The notes under the pieces are model-generated. The model ran no database searches. It was not told the origin of the DNA and worked only from the letters and a program-made list of their open reading frames with translations. Positions 45,257-53,393 of a stretch of 64,000 nucleotides of DNA are shown piece by piece (positions within the stretch are counted from its first letter, which is position 1; each line of letters begins with the position of its first letter). The DNA is from Actinomycetes bacterium (GTDB lineage Bacteria; Actinomycetota; Acidimicrobiia; Acidimicrobiales; Palsa-688). A program made the translations under genes and the position numbers. Location of the stretch: positions 1 to 64,000 of the forward strand of contig JAKCDU010000013.1 in NCBI GenBank assembly GCA_021838445.1, written 5' to 3'.

Positions 45257-45882
45257 TCGGGTCCCTGCGCGGCACCCTCCTGGACCGCCGGGCCCGCCCC
45301 GCCGGCGGCGTCGAGGTTCTCGTCGAGGTCGGCGGCGTCGGCTACCGGGCGGTGGTGCCCAGCGGGTCGGCCTCGATGATCGGCCCGCTCGGCGCCCCGG
45401 TGTTCCTCCACGTGCACACCTACGTCCGGGAGGACGCCATCGTGCTGTTCGGCTTCGCGTCACGCGACGAGCGGTCGTGCTTCGAGGCTCTGATCGGGGC
45501 CCACGGGGTGGGGCCGGCCGTGGCCCTGGCCCTTCTGTCGGTGCACAGCCCGGCGGCCCTGCAACGCGCCGTCATGGCCGACGATCTCGACGCGCTGACC
45601 CTGGTCCCCGGGATCGGCCGTAAGACCGCGGCCCGCCTGGTGGTGGAGCTCAAGTCCCGCCTCGAAGGCGATCTCGGTGGGGGTGTCCCCGAGATGCCCG
45701 GCTCGGCGGCGACTGGTGGTGACGACCCGGAGGCGTCGGTGCGCGCCGACGTGCGCAACGCGCTGGCCGCCCTCGGCTACGGGACCGACGAGATCCGCCA
45801 CGCCATGGCCGGCCTGCCCGACCGGGGCACCGTGGAGGAGCATCTGAGGTCAGCCCTGCGGGAACTGGCGACGGCCCGATGA
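45253..45882 (+). CDS. ruvA: Holliday-junction branch migration protein RuvA
   Basis: This 209-residue subunit binds the four-way junction and guides RuvB. The N-terminal OB domain starts [10 protein letters not shown] (TTG start). The helix-hairpin-helix part carries [12 protein letters not shown] and [17 protein letters not shown] near residues 80-135. The C-terminal domain that touches RuvB is at 155-205. Translation is coupled to ruvC; ruvB follows after 40 bases. Confidence 0.94.
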   Translation: MIGSLRGTLLDRRARPAGGVEVLVEVGGVGYRAVVPSGSASMIGPLGAPVFLHVHTYVREDAIVLFGFASRDERSCFEALIGAHGVGPAVALALLSVHSPAALQRAVMADDLDALTLVPGIGRKTAARLVVELKSRLEGDLGGGVPEMPGSAATGGDDPEASVRADVRNALAALGYGTDEIRHAMAGLPDRGTVEEHLRSALRELATAR

Positions 45883-45922
45883 GGCGGCCGGGTCGGCCCG
45901 GGCCAGCCCTCGGGGGCCGGCG

Positions 45923-46969
45923 GTGAGGGAGGAGGGAACCCTCCGTGCCGTCGACCCCGTCGCCGACCCCATCGAGTCGGCCGAGGAGATCGGTCTGCGC
46001 CCCCGGCGCCTGGCCGAGTTCGTCGGCCAGGCGCTGCTCAAGGAGCACTTGGAGATCATGCTCGAGGCGGCCCGCCGGCGCGACCAGCCGGTGGACCACC
46101 TGCTCTTCGCCGGTCCGCCCGGACTGGGCAAGACCAGCCTGGCGGGCATCGTGGCCAATGAGGTCGGCGCCGGGCTCCGGGTCACGTCCGGGCCGGCCCT
46201 GGTGCGCGCCGGGGACCTGGCCGCCATCCTCACCAACATCGCCGAGGGCGACGTGCTGTTCGTCGACGAAATCCACCGGCTGGGGCGGGCGGTGGAGGAG
46301 ATCCTCTACCCGGCCATGGAGGACTTCCAGCTCGACATCGTGCTGGGCAAGGGACCGAGCGCCCGCAGCATCCGTCTCGACCTGCCCCGCTTCACCCTGG
46401 TCGGGGCGACGACCCGCACCGGTCTCATCACCGGTCCGCTGAGGGACCGCTTTGGGTTCGTGGCCCGCCTGGACTACTACGACCCCGGCGACCTGGAGCG
46501 CATCATCGGGCGCTCGGCGAGCATACTGGCCATGGACCTCGAGCCGGCCGGAGCGGCCGAGATCGCCCGGCGGTCGCGGGGGACACCCCGTATCGCCAAC
46601 CGCCTCTTGAAGAGGGTGCGCGACTTCGCCGAGGTGCGCGGCGACGGGCGGGTGGACCTGGCGGTCGCGCAGCGGGGACTCGAGCTGTTCGGGGTGGACG
46701 ACCTCGGCTTGGACAAGGTCGACCGGGCCATCCTCGAGGCGGTCTGTCTGCGCTTCGGGGGCGGCCCCGTCGGCCTGTCCACGCTGGCCGTCAGCGTCGG
46801 CGAGGAGACCGACACCGTGGAGGACGTCTACGAGCCGTTCCTGCTCCAACTGGGGCTGTTGATGCGCACCCCGCGCGGGCGCGTCGCCACCCCCCGCGCC
46901 TGGCAGCATCTCGGACTCGACGCCCCGCGTGAGCCGGGGGGATCGGCCGAGGGGCCCAAGCTGTTCTGA
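45923..46969 (+). CDS. ruvB: Holliday-junction branch migration ATPase RuvB
   Basis: This 348-residue AAA+ motor drives branch migration. It has Walker A ([11 protein letters not shown]), Walker B (LFVDEIHRL), sensor 1 (GATTRTGL), the Arg finger GPLRDRFG and the C-terminal winged helix. GTG 45923 is chosen. The intergenic G/C tract that follows separates it from queA. Confidence 0.95.
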   Translation: MREEGTLRAVDPVADPIESAEEIGLRPRRLAEFVGQALLKEHLEIMLEAARRRDQPVDHLLFAGPPGLGKTSLAGIVANEVGAGLRVTSGPALVRAGDLAAILTNIAEGDVLFVDEIHRLGRAVEEILYPAMEDFQLDIVLGKGPSARSIRLDLPRFTLVGATTRTGLITGPLRDRFGFVARLDYYDPGDLERIIGRSASILAMDLEPAGAAEIARRSRGTPRIANRLLKRVRDFAEVRGDGRVDLAVAQRGLELFGVDDLGLDKVDRAILEAVCLRFGGGPVGLSTLAVSVGEETDTVEDVYEPFLLQLGLLMRTPRGRVATPRAWQHLGLDAPREPGGSAEGPKLF

Positions 46970-46977
46970 TCGTTGCG

Positions 46978-47004
46978 CCCCACCCCGACCCCCCCGACCC
47001 CCCC
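46978..47004 (-). other. Strong G-quadruplex motif between ruvB and queA
   Basis: The + strand has C-runs at 46978-46981, 46983-46986, 46989-46995 and 46998-47004, separated by 1-2 bases. The minus strand thus carries four G-tracts with very short loops, a textbook G-quadruplex pattern. It lies 8 bases after the ruvB stop. A role in termination or genome stability is possible but untested. Confidence 0.5.
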
Positions 47005-47084
47005 GGGCCGGCCGGCGCCACCCGGTGGGGGACCGGTCGGGGCCAGATGGGAGCCGGTTGGGGGGGCGGCCCATCGGCTAGACC

Positions 47085-48095
47085 GTGGCCACCGTGGAAG
47101 TTCCCGACTACGACCTGCCCGACGAGGCGGTGGCTCAGACCCCCGTGGAGCCCCGCCACGCGGCCCGCCTCCTCGACGCTCTCGACCCCGACCACCCGCC
47201 CCTCGACCGGGTCGTCGCCGACCTGCCGGGCCTGCTCAGACCGGGCGACGTGGTGGTGGTCAACGACTCGCGGGTCATCCCGGCCCGGCTGCCCCTGCGC
47301 AAGGGGACCGGGGGAGCGGCCGAGGTGATGCTGCTCGAAGCCGACCCCTCGGACCCGCAGAGCTGGGTGGCCCTGGTCCGCCCCGGGCGGCGCCTGCCGC
47401 CGGGCACCGTGCTGTACGCGCCGGGCGGCACCGAAGCGGTGGTGGAGATCGGTGCGCGCCTCGACGAAGACGGCCGCCGCCGGGTCCACTTCCTCAGCCC
47501 TCCCGGCGCCGCCATCGACCGCCACGGGGTCATGGCCCTGCCCCCCTACATCCACGCCCCGCTCGAGCGCCCCGAGCGCTACCAGACGGTCTACGCAGCG
47601 CGCCCCGGGTCGGTGGCCGCCCCCACCGCGGGACTGCACCTCACCGAAGCCGTCCTTCGGGCCATCGAGGCGCGGGGCGCCACTCTGGCCACGCTGGACC
47701 TGGAGGTCGGGCTTGGCACGTTCCGTCCCGTCTCCGCCGAGCGGGCCGAGGATCACGTCATGCACCGCGAGCGCTACCGCATCCCGCCGGCCACCTGGGA
47801 TGCCTGCCGGTCGGCCCAGCGGGTGGTGGCCATCGGCACCACTACGGTGCGGGCCCTCGAGTCGGCGGCACGCACCGGGAAGCTCGAGGCCGACAGCGAC
47901 CTGTTCATCCAGCCCGGCTTCGACTTCGCGGCGGTCGACGTCCTGCTCACCAACTTCCACCTGCCCCGCTCGACGCTCCTCCTACTCCTCGAGGCTTTCA
48001 TCGGGCCCCGCTGGAGAGACCTCTACGGTGACGCCCTGCGGCGGGGGTACCGGTTCCTCTCCTTCGGTGACGCCATGATCGTGGGGCGCCGGTGA
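47085..48095 (+). CDS. queA: S-adenosylmethionine:tRNA ribosyltransferase-isomerase
   Basis: This 336-residue enzyme adds the epoxycyclopentane of queuosine to tRNA using SAM as ribosyl donor. It has YDLPDEAVAQTPVEPRHAARL at the start, VVVNDSRVIPARL, TAGLHLTEAVL and NFHLPRSTLLLL, all QueA signatures. GTG 47085 is used; GTG 47094 is possible. Its stop overlaps the tgt GTG (GTGA, 48092-48095), so the two queuosine genes are coupled. Many actinobacteria lack this pathway. Confidence 0.94.
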   Translation: MATVEVPDYDLPDEAVAQTPVEPRHAARLLDALDPDHPPLDRVVADLPGLLRPGDVVVVNDSRVIPARLPLRKGTGGAAEVMLLEADPSDPQSWVALVRPGRRLPPGTVLYAPGGTEAVVEIGARLDEDGRRRVHFLSPPGAAIDRHGVMALPPYIHAPLERPERYQTVYAARPGSVAAPTAGLHLTEAVLRAIEARGATLATLDLEVGLGTFRPVSAERAEDHVMHRERYRIPPATWDACRSAQRVVAIGTTTVRALESAARTGKLEADSDLFIQPGFDFAAVDVLLTNFHLPRSTLLLLLEAFIGPRWRDLYGDALRRGYRFLSFGDAMIVGRR

Positions 48096-49204
48096 GAGCC
48101 GCCCACCTGGTCGTCGGAGCCACCGACGGGGCGGCGCGGCGGGCCCGGGTGCACACGGGGCGGGGCTCGTTCGCCACACCGTGCTTCATGCCTGTCGGCA
48201 CCCGGGGGGCGGTCAAGCTCCTCGACGCCGCCGACCTGGCCGGGCTCGGGCCGCAGGTGGTGCTGGCCAACACCTACCACCTCATGATGAGACCGGGGAC
48301 CGACACGGTGCGCGACCTCGGCGGCCTGCACCGCTTCACCGGGTGGGACGGGCACATGCTGACCGACTCCGGCGGCTACCAGGTCTTCTCCCTGCGGCCG
48401 ACGGTGGACGACGACGGGGTCACGTTCCGGTCCACCTACGACGGGTCCCTCCACCGCTTCACCCCCGAGATGGCGGTGGCCGCCCAGGAAGCCATCGGCG
48501 CCGACATCCAGATGGTGCTCGACGTGTGCAGCGGGCTGCCCGCGCCCGACGCGGTGATCCGTCAGGCCCTGGAGCGCACCCTGAATTGGGCGGCGCGGGC
48601 CAAGGCGGCCCACACCCGCGACGACCAGAGCCTGTTCGGTATCGTCCAGGGGGGAACGTCCACCGTCTTGCGGGCCGAGGGCGCGGCCCGGCTGGTCGGG
48701 ATCGGCTTCGACGGGTACGCCCTCGGCGGGCTGTCGGTCGGCGAGCCCCTCGAGGAGGCCCTGCCGGCCATGGCCTCCGCCCTGGAGCACCTGCCCACCG
48801 ACCGCCCCCGCTACCTCATGGGCGTCGGCGACCCGGTGTCGATGGTCGAGGCGGTAGCTCTCGGCGTGGACATGTTCGACTGCGTCCTGCCCACCCGGCT
48901 GGCCCGTCACGGCACGGCGCTGACCAGCGAGGGCCGCGTCCAGCTCAAGGGCCGCCGCTTCGCCGACCAGCAGGACCCGCTCGACCCGGCCTGCTCCTGC
49001 CCGGTGTGCGGGCGCTACAGCGCCGGCTACCTGCGCCACCTGCTCACGGTGGGGGAGCCGACCGGCGGAAGGCTGCTCACCATCCACAACCTGAGCTGGC
49101 TGCTGGCCCTCGTCGACGCCATCGGCGCGGCCATCACCGCCGGAACGTTGTCGGCGTTGCGCAAAAGTGTGGCCGAGGTCTGGAAGTCCCGCCCGCTGCG
49201 CTAA
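48092..49204 (+). CDS. tgt: tRNA-guanine transglycosylase
   Basis: This 370-residue enzyme swaps guanine at the wobble position for preQ1 in GUN tRNAs. The substrate Asp is in LTDSGGYQVFS, the nucleophilic Asp lies in DMFDCVLPTR, and the zinc site is CSCPVC with a His in TIHNL near the end. The start is the GTG overlapping the queA stop. yajC follows after 38 bases. Confidence 0.95.
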   Translation: MRAAHLVVGATDGAARRARVHTGRGSFATPCFMPVGTRGAVKLLDAADLAGLGPQVVLANTYHLMMRPGTDTVRDLGGLHRFTGWDGHMLTDSGGYQVFSLRPTVDDDGVTFRSTYDGSLHRFTPEMAVAAQEAIGADIQMVLDVCSGLPAPDAVIRQALERTLNWAARAKAAHTRDDQSLFGIVQGGTSTVLRAEGAARLVGIGFDGYALGGLSVGEPLEEALPAMASALEHLPTDRPRYLMGVGDPVSMVEAVALGVDMFDCVLPTRLARHGTALTSEGRVQLKGRRFADQQDPLDPACSCPVCGRYSAGYLRHLLTVGEPTGGRLLTIHNLSWLLALVDAIGAAITAGTLSALRKSVAEVWKSRPLR

Positions 49205-49242
49205 GGTCCACCGGCCCGCCCGTGGCGGACCTCTGTTCTCCT

Positions 49243-49770
49243 ATGTACATGCACCTGATAATCCTCGCTCAGACCACCACCCCCACCACGGTGGCCAAGA
49301 GTTCCAAGAGCAGCGGCTCCTACGTGCCGCTGCTCGTGATCATCGGCATCTTCGCGTTGGTCTACTTCCTCTTCCTGCGCCCCCGCCAGCAGCGCATGCG
49401 TCAGCAGGCCGGTGCCGGCCGCCAGATCGCCGTCGGTGACGAGGTCATGACCGCCGGGGGGATCTTCGGCACGGTCGTGGCTCTCGATGTCGACGCCGTG
49501 GAGGTGGAGGTCGCCCCCGGGGTGGTCATGACGTTCCTGCCGCGGGCGGTCAGCCTCCGCCAGCAACCCGCTCGGGGTGGGCGCACCGCGGCCGCCCCCA
49601 CCGACGCCCCCTGGACCTCCGAACCTGACGGGCCCGGTGACACCGCCGGCCCGCACGACACCGGCGGCCACGACTCCGGCGGCCCTTCCCGAGACGGTGG
49701 CGCCGGTCGCTACCGCGCCCCCGGCGAAGGCCCCGCCGAGCCGCCGCCCGGCGGCACACCCGGAGCCTGA
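49243..49770 (+). CDS. yajC: Preprotein translocase subunit YajC
   Basis: This 175-residue single-pass membrane protein works with SecDF. A membrane helix lies at about residues 27-45 (VPLLVIIGIFALVYFLFLRP), followed by the YajC domain (VGDEVMTAGGIFGTVV). The C-terminal 75 residues are Gly, Pro, Asp and His-rich and are an extension beyond the usual 110-residue protein. ATG 49243 is used; ATG 49249 would drop two residues. secD follows after 3 bases. Confidence 0.9.
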   Translation: MYMHLIILAQTTTPTTVAKSSKSSGSYVPLLVIIGIFALVYFLFLRPRQQRMRQQAGAGRQIAVGDEVMTAGGIFGTVVALDVDAVEVEVAPGVVMTFLPRAVSLRQQPARGGRTAAAPTDAPWTSEPDGPGDTAGPHDTGGHDSGGPSRDGGAGRYRAPGEGPAEPPPGGTPGA

Positions 49771-49773
49771 TCC

Positions 49774-51495
49774 ATGAGACGTGGCCTGGTCTGGTCCCTC
49801 GTCTTCATGTTCGCGGCGGCCGCCGCCTCTCTCGGGGCGACCCTCGGCCTCGGACACACCCCGCTGCTCGGCCTCGACTTGCGAGGCGGGGTGTCGGTGG
49901 TGCTCCAACCGCACGGCACGGCCACCAGCGGGCAGCTCAACCAGGCCAAGACCATCATCGAGCGCCGGGTCAACGGTCTCGGCGTGAGCAACTCGCAGGT
50001 CGCGGTGCAGGGCAACGACGTGGTCATCAACCTGCCCGGGATCAAGGACGCCCAGCACGCCCTGCAGGCCGTGGGGCAGACGGCTCAGCTGTTCTTCCGG
50101 CCCGTGTACTGCGCCATTCCCGCCTACGTCGCCCCCTCCTCGGCCGGTTCGACCGCCACGACCCGGCCAGCCACCACCCCGACCACCGTGCCGTCCAAGC
50201 TCGTCCCGGCCAGCCCCACCACCACGAGCGCCACCACCAAGTCGGCGGTAGGGGCGGCCCGGTCCCGACCGGCTCTCCTCACCTCGGCGGTGGCCGCCGC
50301 CCCGACGACCCTGCCGGGCAGCCCGACCACCCTGCCGGCCAGCCCCACCACCACGGCGACCAGCCCCACCACGGGGGGAACCACGGCTACCACCACGCCG
50401 GCAGGGGCGGTCAGCCAGAGCGACTGCAGCAGCTCCAACTCGTCGTCGCTGCCCACCACCACACCCGACCAGGACATCCCCACCAGCTCGGTCATCCTGC
50501 CCGTCGATCCCAAGGCCTTCCCCCAGAGCCCCACCATCCGCTACGTCCTGGGACCGGCCGACATGACCGGCAAGGCCGTCTCCGACGCGGCGTCGGTGAT
50601 CGACACCACCACAGGCCAGTACCAGGTCAACCTGACCCTCACCTCCAGCGGCGCCACCCAGTTCGACAACATCGCCGCTGCCCGCTACGCCTGCTACAAG
50701 CAGAACCCCACCAACCCCCCTCCGTGTAGCCAGGAAGCCTTCGAGCTCGACGGGACGGTGGAGTCGTCGCCAGACTTCCAGGCGGCGACGTTCAACGGGC
50801 AGGTGTCCATCAGCGGCAGCTTCACCAGCAGCCAGGCCTCGTCACTGGCCGACGTCCTCAAGTACGGGTCGCTCCCGGTGCGCTTCGTGCCCCAGTCGGT
50901 GCAGACGGTCTCGGCCACCATCGGCAAGGACTCCCTGCGGGCCGGCCTGCTCGCGGGCCTCGGCGGCATCGTCGTCGTGATGCTCTACATGATCCTCTAC
51001 TACCGGGCCCTCGGCCTGGTGGTGCTGGTCGGCCTCGCCGTGGGCGGCGCCATCCTCTATTCCATCATCACCGCCCTGGGCCAGGGCAGCAGTCCCTACA
51101 CTCTCACCCTCGCCGGGGTGACCGGCATCATCGTCTCCATCGGTATCACCGTCGACTCCTACGTGGTGTATTTCGAACGGCTGAAAGACGAGGTGCGCGC
51201 CGGGCGCTCGGTCCGCCAGTCCACCGAACGGTCCTTCAGCCGGGCCTTCCGCACCGTGCTGACCGCCGACCTGGTGTCGTTCATGGCGGCCCTCATCCTC
51301 TACGTGTTCACCATCGGCGACGTCCGGGGCTTCGCCTTCACCCTCGGCCTGTCCACCCTGCTCGACGTGTTCACCGCCTTCTTCTTCATCCGGCCGGCGG
51401 TGATCTTCGTGGGCCGGCGGCGGGCCTTCACCGAGAACCGGTACCTCGGTATCTCCCGGTCGTTCGCGGCGCGCTCGGAAGCGGGCTCGCTGTGA
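49774..51495 (+). CDS. secD: Protein translocase subunit SecD
   Basis: This 573-residue RND-type subunit helps pull proteins out of the Sec channel using proton flow. It has an N-terminal helix (5-25), LGLDLRGG (32-39), a large outside domain and five C-terminal helices with GVTGIIVSIGITVDSYVVYFERLKDE. The outside domain carries an insert at about residues 121-235 very rich in Thr, Pro and Ser (repeats LPGSPTT, LPASPTT, ATSPTT), followed by a cysteine and a Ser run. Its GTGA overlap with secF (51492-51495) couples the two. Confidence 0.93.
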   Translation: MRRGLVWSLVFMFAAAAASLGATLGLGHTPLLGLDLRGGVSVVLQPHGTATSGQLNQAKTIIERRVNGLGVSNSQVAVQGNDVVINLPGIKDAQHALQAVGQTAQLFFRPVYCAIPAYVAPSSAGSTATTRPATTPTTVPSKLVPASPTTTSATTKSAVGAARSRPALLTSAVAAAPTTLPGSPTTLPASPTTTATSPTTGGTTATTTPAGAVSQSDCSSSNSSSLPTTTPDQDIPTSSVILPVDPKAFPQSPTIRYVLGPADMTGKAVSDAASVIDTTTGQYQVNLTLTSSGATQFDNIAAARYACYKQNPTNPPPCSQEAFELDGTVESSPDFQAATFNGQVSISGSFTSSQASSLADVLKYGSLPVRFVPQSVQTVSATIGKDSLRAGLLAGLGGIVVVMLYMILYYRALGLVVLVGLAVGGAILYSIITALGQGSSPYTLTLAGVTGIIVSIGITVDSYVVYFERLKDEVRAGRSVRQSTERSFSRAFRTVLTADLVSFMAALILYVFTIGDVRGFAFTLGLSTLLDVFTAFFFIRPAVIFVGRRRAFTENRYLGISRSFAARSEAGSL

Positions 51496-52784
51496 CGACC
51501 ACCGAGCGGCCCAACGCCTTTCGGCGCCTGTTCCGGGGTGAGACCTCCTTCGACTTCGCCGGTCGCTGGCGGCGGTGGTTCGCCATCTCGGGGCTGGTGA
51601 TCCTGGCCGGGGTGGTATCGCTCGGCTTCCGGGGACTCAACTTCTCCATCGACTTCAAGGGCGGCACCGTCTGGGACGTGCCGACCACCGCGTCGGTGGC
51701 CACCGCCCGCTCGGTCATCGATGCCGCCGTCCCCGGATTCGGCCAGTCGGTCGTGCAGCAGCTCACCAACACCCAGACCGGGCAGCGGACCATCCAGGTC
51801 GAGGCCGCCGCCAAGTACGTGGGCGACACCGCCACCGTCCAGAAGGTGACCGACGCGCTGGCCAACATGGCACATGTCAACCCCAACGACGTGCAGCTGA
51901 ACGAGATCGGCCCGTCGTGGGGTTCCGACATCACCAACAAGGCCGTCGAGGCGGTGATCATCTTCCTCGTGGCCGTCTCCCTCTACATCTGGCTGCGCTT
52001 CGAGGGCAAGATGGCCGTAGCCGCCCTCGGGGCTCTCCTCCACGACATCCTGATCACCGCCGGCATCTACTCGCTGTCGGGGTTCCAGGTCAGCCCCGAC
52101 ACGGTGATCGCTTTCCTCACCATCCTCGGGTACTCGCTCTACGACACCATCGTCGTCTTCGACCGGGTCCAGGAGAACACGCGGGGACTCGCCTCGACCA
52201 ACAAGCTGACCTACAGCGACACCGTCAACCTGTCCATGAACCAGGTGCTGGCCCGCTCGCTCAACACCTCGCTGGTCGCCATCCTGCCCATCCTCTCCAT
52301 CCTGGTCATCGGCTCGTGGCTGCTGGGCGCCACCGCCCTCAACGACTTCGGCCTGGCCCTCTTCGTCGGGCTCACCACCGGTGCCTACTCGTCCATCTTC
52401 ATCGCCTCGCCGCTCCTGGCGCTGATGAAGGAGCGCGAGCCCCGCTACGCCGAGATCCGCCGGCGGCTGGACCAGGGCCGGCCCCGCAAGCTGACCCCGG
52501 CCTCCGTCGCCGGGCTCGGCCCCGACGTCTCCGACGCCGACTTCGACAGCCCCGCCACCGCCTGGGCCCGCCGCTCCGGGCCGCCCCGCCCCAAACGGCG
52601 GGAGGCGCCCGCCGACGGGGGAGACCTGCCCGCCGAGGTGGAGCTCGGGACCCCGGCCAACGGCCAGGACCGCCCCGACGGCGCCGGAGGGGACCCGGGA
52701 GGTATCCCGCTGCGCCGGGACGTGCCGCCGCGCTCGGCCAACCGGCCCCCGCCCCGACCCCGCAAGAAGGGCCGCCGGCGCTGA
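51492..52784 (+). CDS. secF: Protein translocase subunit SecF
   Basis: This 430-residue partner of SecD has six membrane helices. Signatures are FSIDFKGGTVWDV, LHDILITAGIYSL and LGYSLYDTIVVFDRVQEN (the conserved Asp region). The last 110 residues are a basic, Pro and Arg-rich cytosolic tail. GTG 51492 overlaps the secD stop. Confidence 0.95.
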   Translation: MTTTERPNAFRRLFRGETSFDFAGRWRRWFAISGLVILAGVVSLGFRGLNFSIDFKGGTVWDVPTTASVATARSVIDAAVPGFGQSVVQQLTNTQTGQRTIQVEAAAKYVGDTATVQKVTDALANMAHVNPNDVQLNEIGPSWGSDITNKAVEAVIIFLVAVSLYIWLRFEGKMAVAALGALLHDILITAGIYSLSGFQVSPDTVIAFLTILGYSLYDTIVVFDRVQENTRGLASTNKLTYSDTVNLSMNQVLARSLNTSLVAILPILSILVIGSWLLGATALNDFGLALFVGLTTGAYSSIFIASPLLALMKEREPRYAEIRRRLDQGRPRKLTPASVAGLGPDVSDADFDSPATAWARRSGPPRPKRREAPADGGDLPAEVELGTPANGQDRPDGAGGDPGGIPLRRDVPPRSANRPPPRPRKKGRRR

Positions 52785-52849
52785 CCGAGGCCGGCGCGCT
52801 TTGCCGGGCGATGCCAGAGTTGGCGGCCCGGCGCTAGTACCTTGGTCAT

Positions 52850-53380
52850 ATGGAGGATCACTCCGGATGGCTGAAGAACCTGATCCGGGACATCCCTGAC
52901 TTCCCGCGGCCCGGGGTCGGCTTCAAGGACATAACCCCGCTGCTGGCTGACCCCAAAGCCTTTGCCGGCACCGTTGACGCCATGACCGAGCCCTTCCGGG
53001 GCCGCGGCGTGGACAAGGTGATCGGCATCGAGGCGCGCGGCTTCATCATCGCCGCCCCCGTGGCGCTGGACCTCGGCGCCGGTTTCGTCCCGGTCCGCAA
53101 GGCCGGGAAGCTGCCCTGGGAGGTGCACGCCGAGAGCTACGCCCTCGAGTACGGGGAGGACACCCTCGAGATCCACCTGGACGCGGTGGGGCCCGGCGAC
53201 CGGGTGCTCATCGTCGACGACGTCCTGGCCACCGGCGGCACGGCCGGGGCGGTGGCTCGCATGGTCGACCACATGGGCGCCGAACCGGTGGGCTACTCGT
53301 TCATCCTCGAACTGGCCTTCCTCGGGGGGCGGGGAAGAATCGGGAACCTGGACACGTTTTCCCTGGTGACCTACGAATGA
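52850..53380 (+). CDS. apt: Adenine phosphoribosyltransferase
   Basis: This 176-residue enzyme salvages adenine to AMP with PRPP. It has [21 protein letters not shown] near the start, GIEARGF, and the PRPP loop [16 protein letters not shown] at about residues 121-136. It sits between secF and rel, as in mycobacteria. Confidence 0.95.
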   Translation: MEDHSGWLKNLIRDIPDFPRPGVGFKDITPLLADPKAFAGTVDAMTEPFRGRGVDKVIGIEARGFIIAAPVALDLGAGFVPVRKAGKLPWEVHAESYALEYGEDTLEIHLDAVGPGDRVLIVDDVLATGGTAGAVARMVDHMGAEPVGYSFILELAFLGGRGRIGNLDTFSLVTYE

Positions 53381-53393
53381 GAGCCGTGAACCC

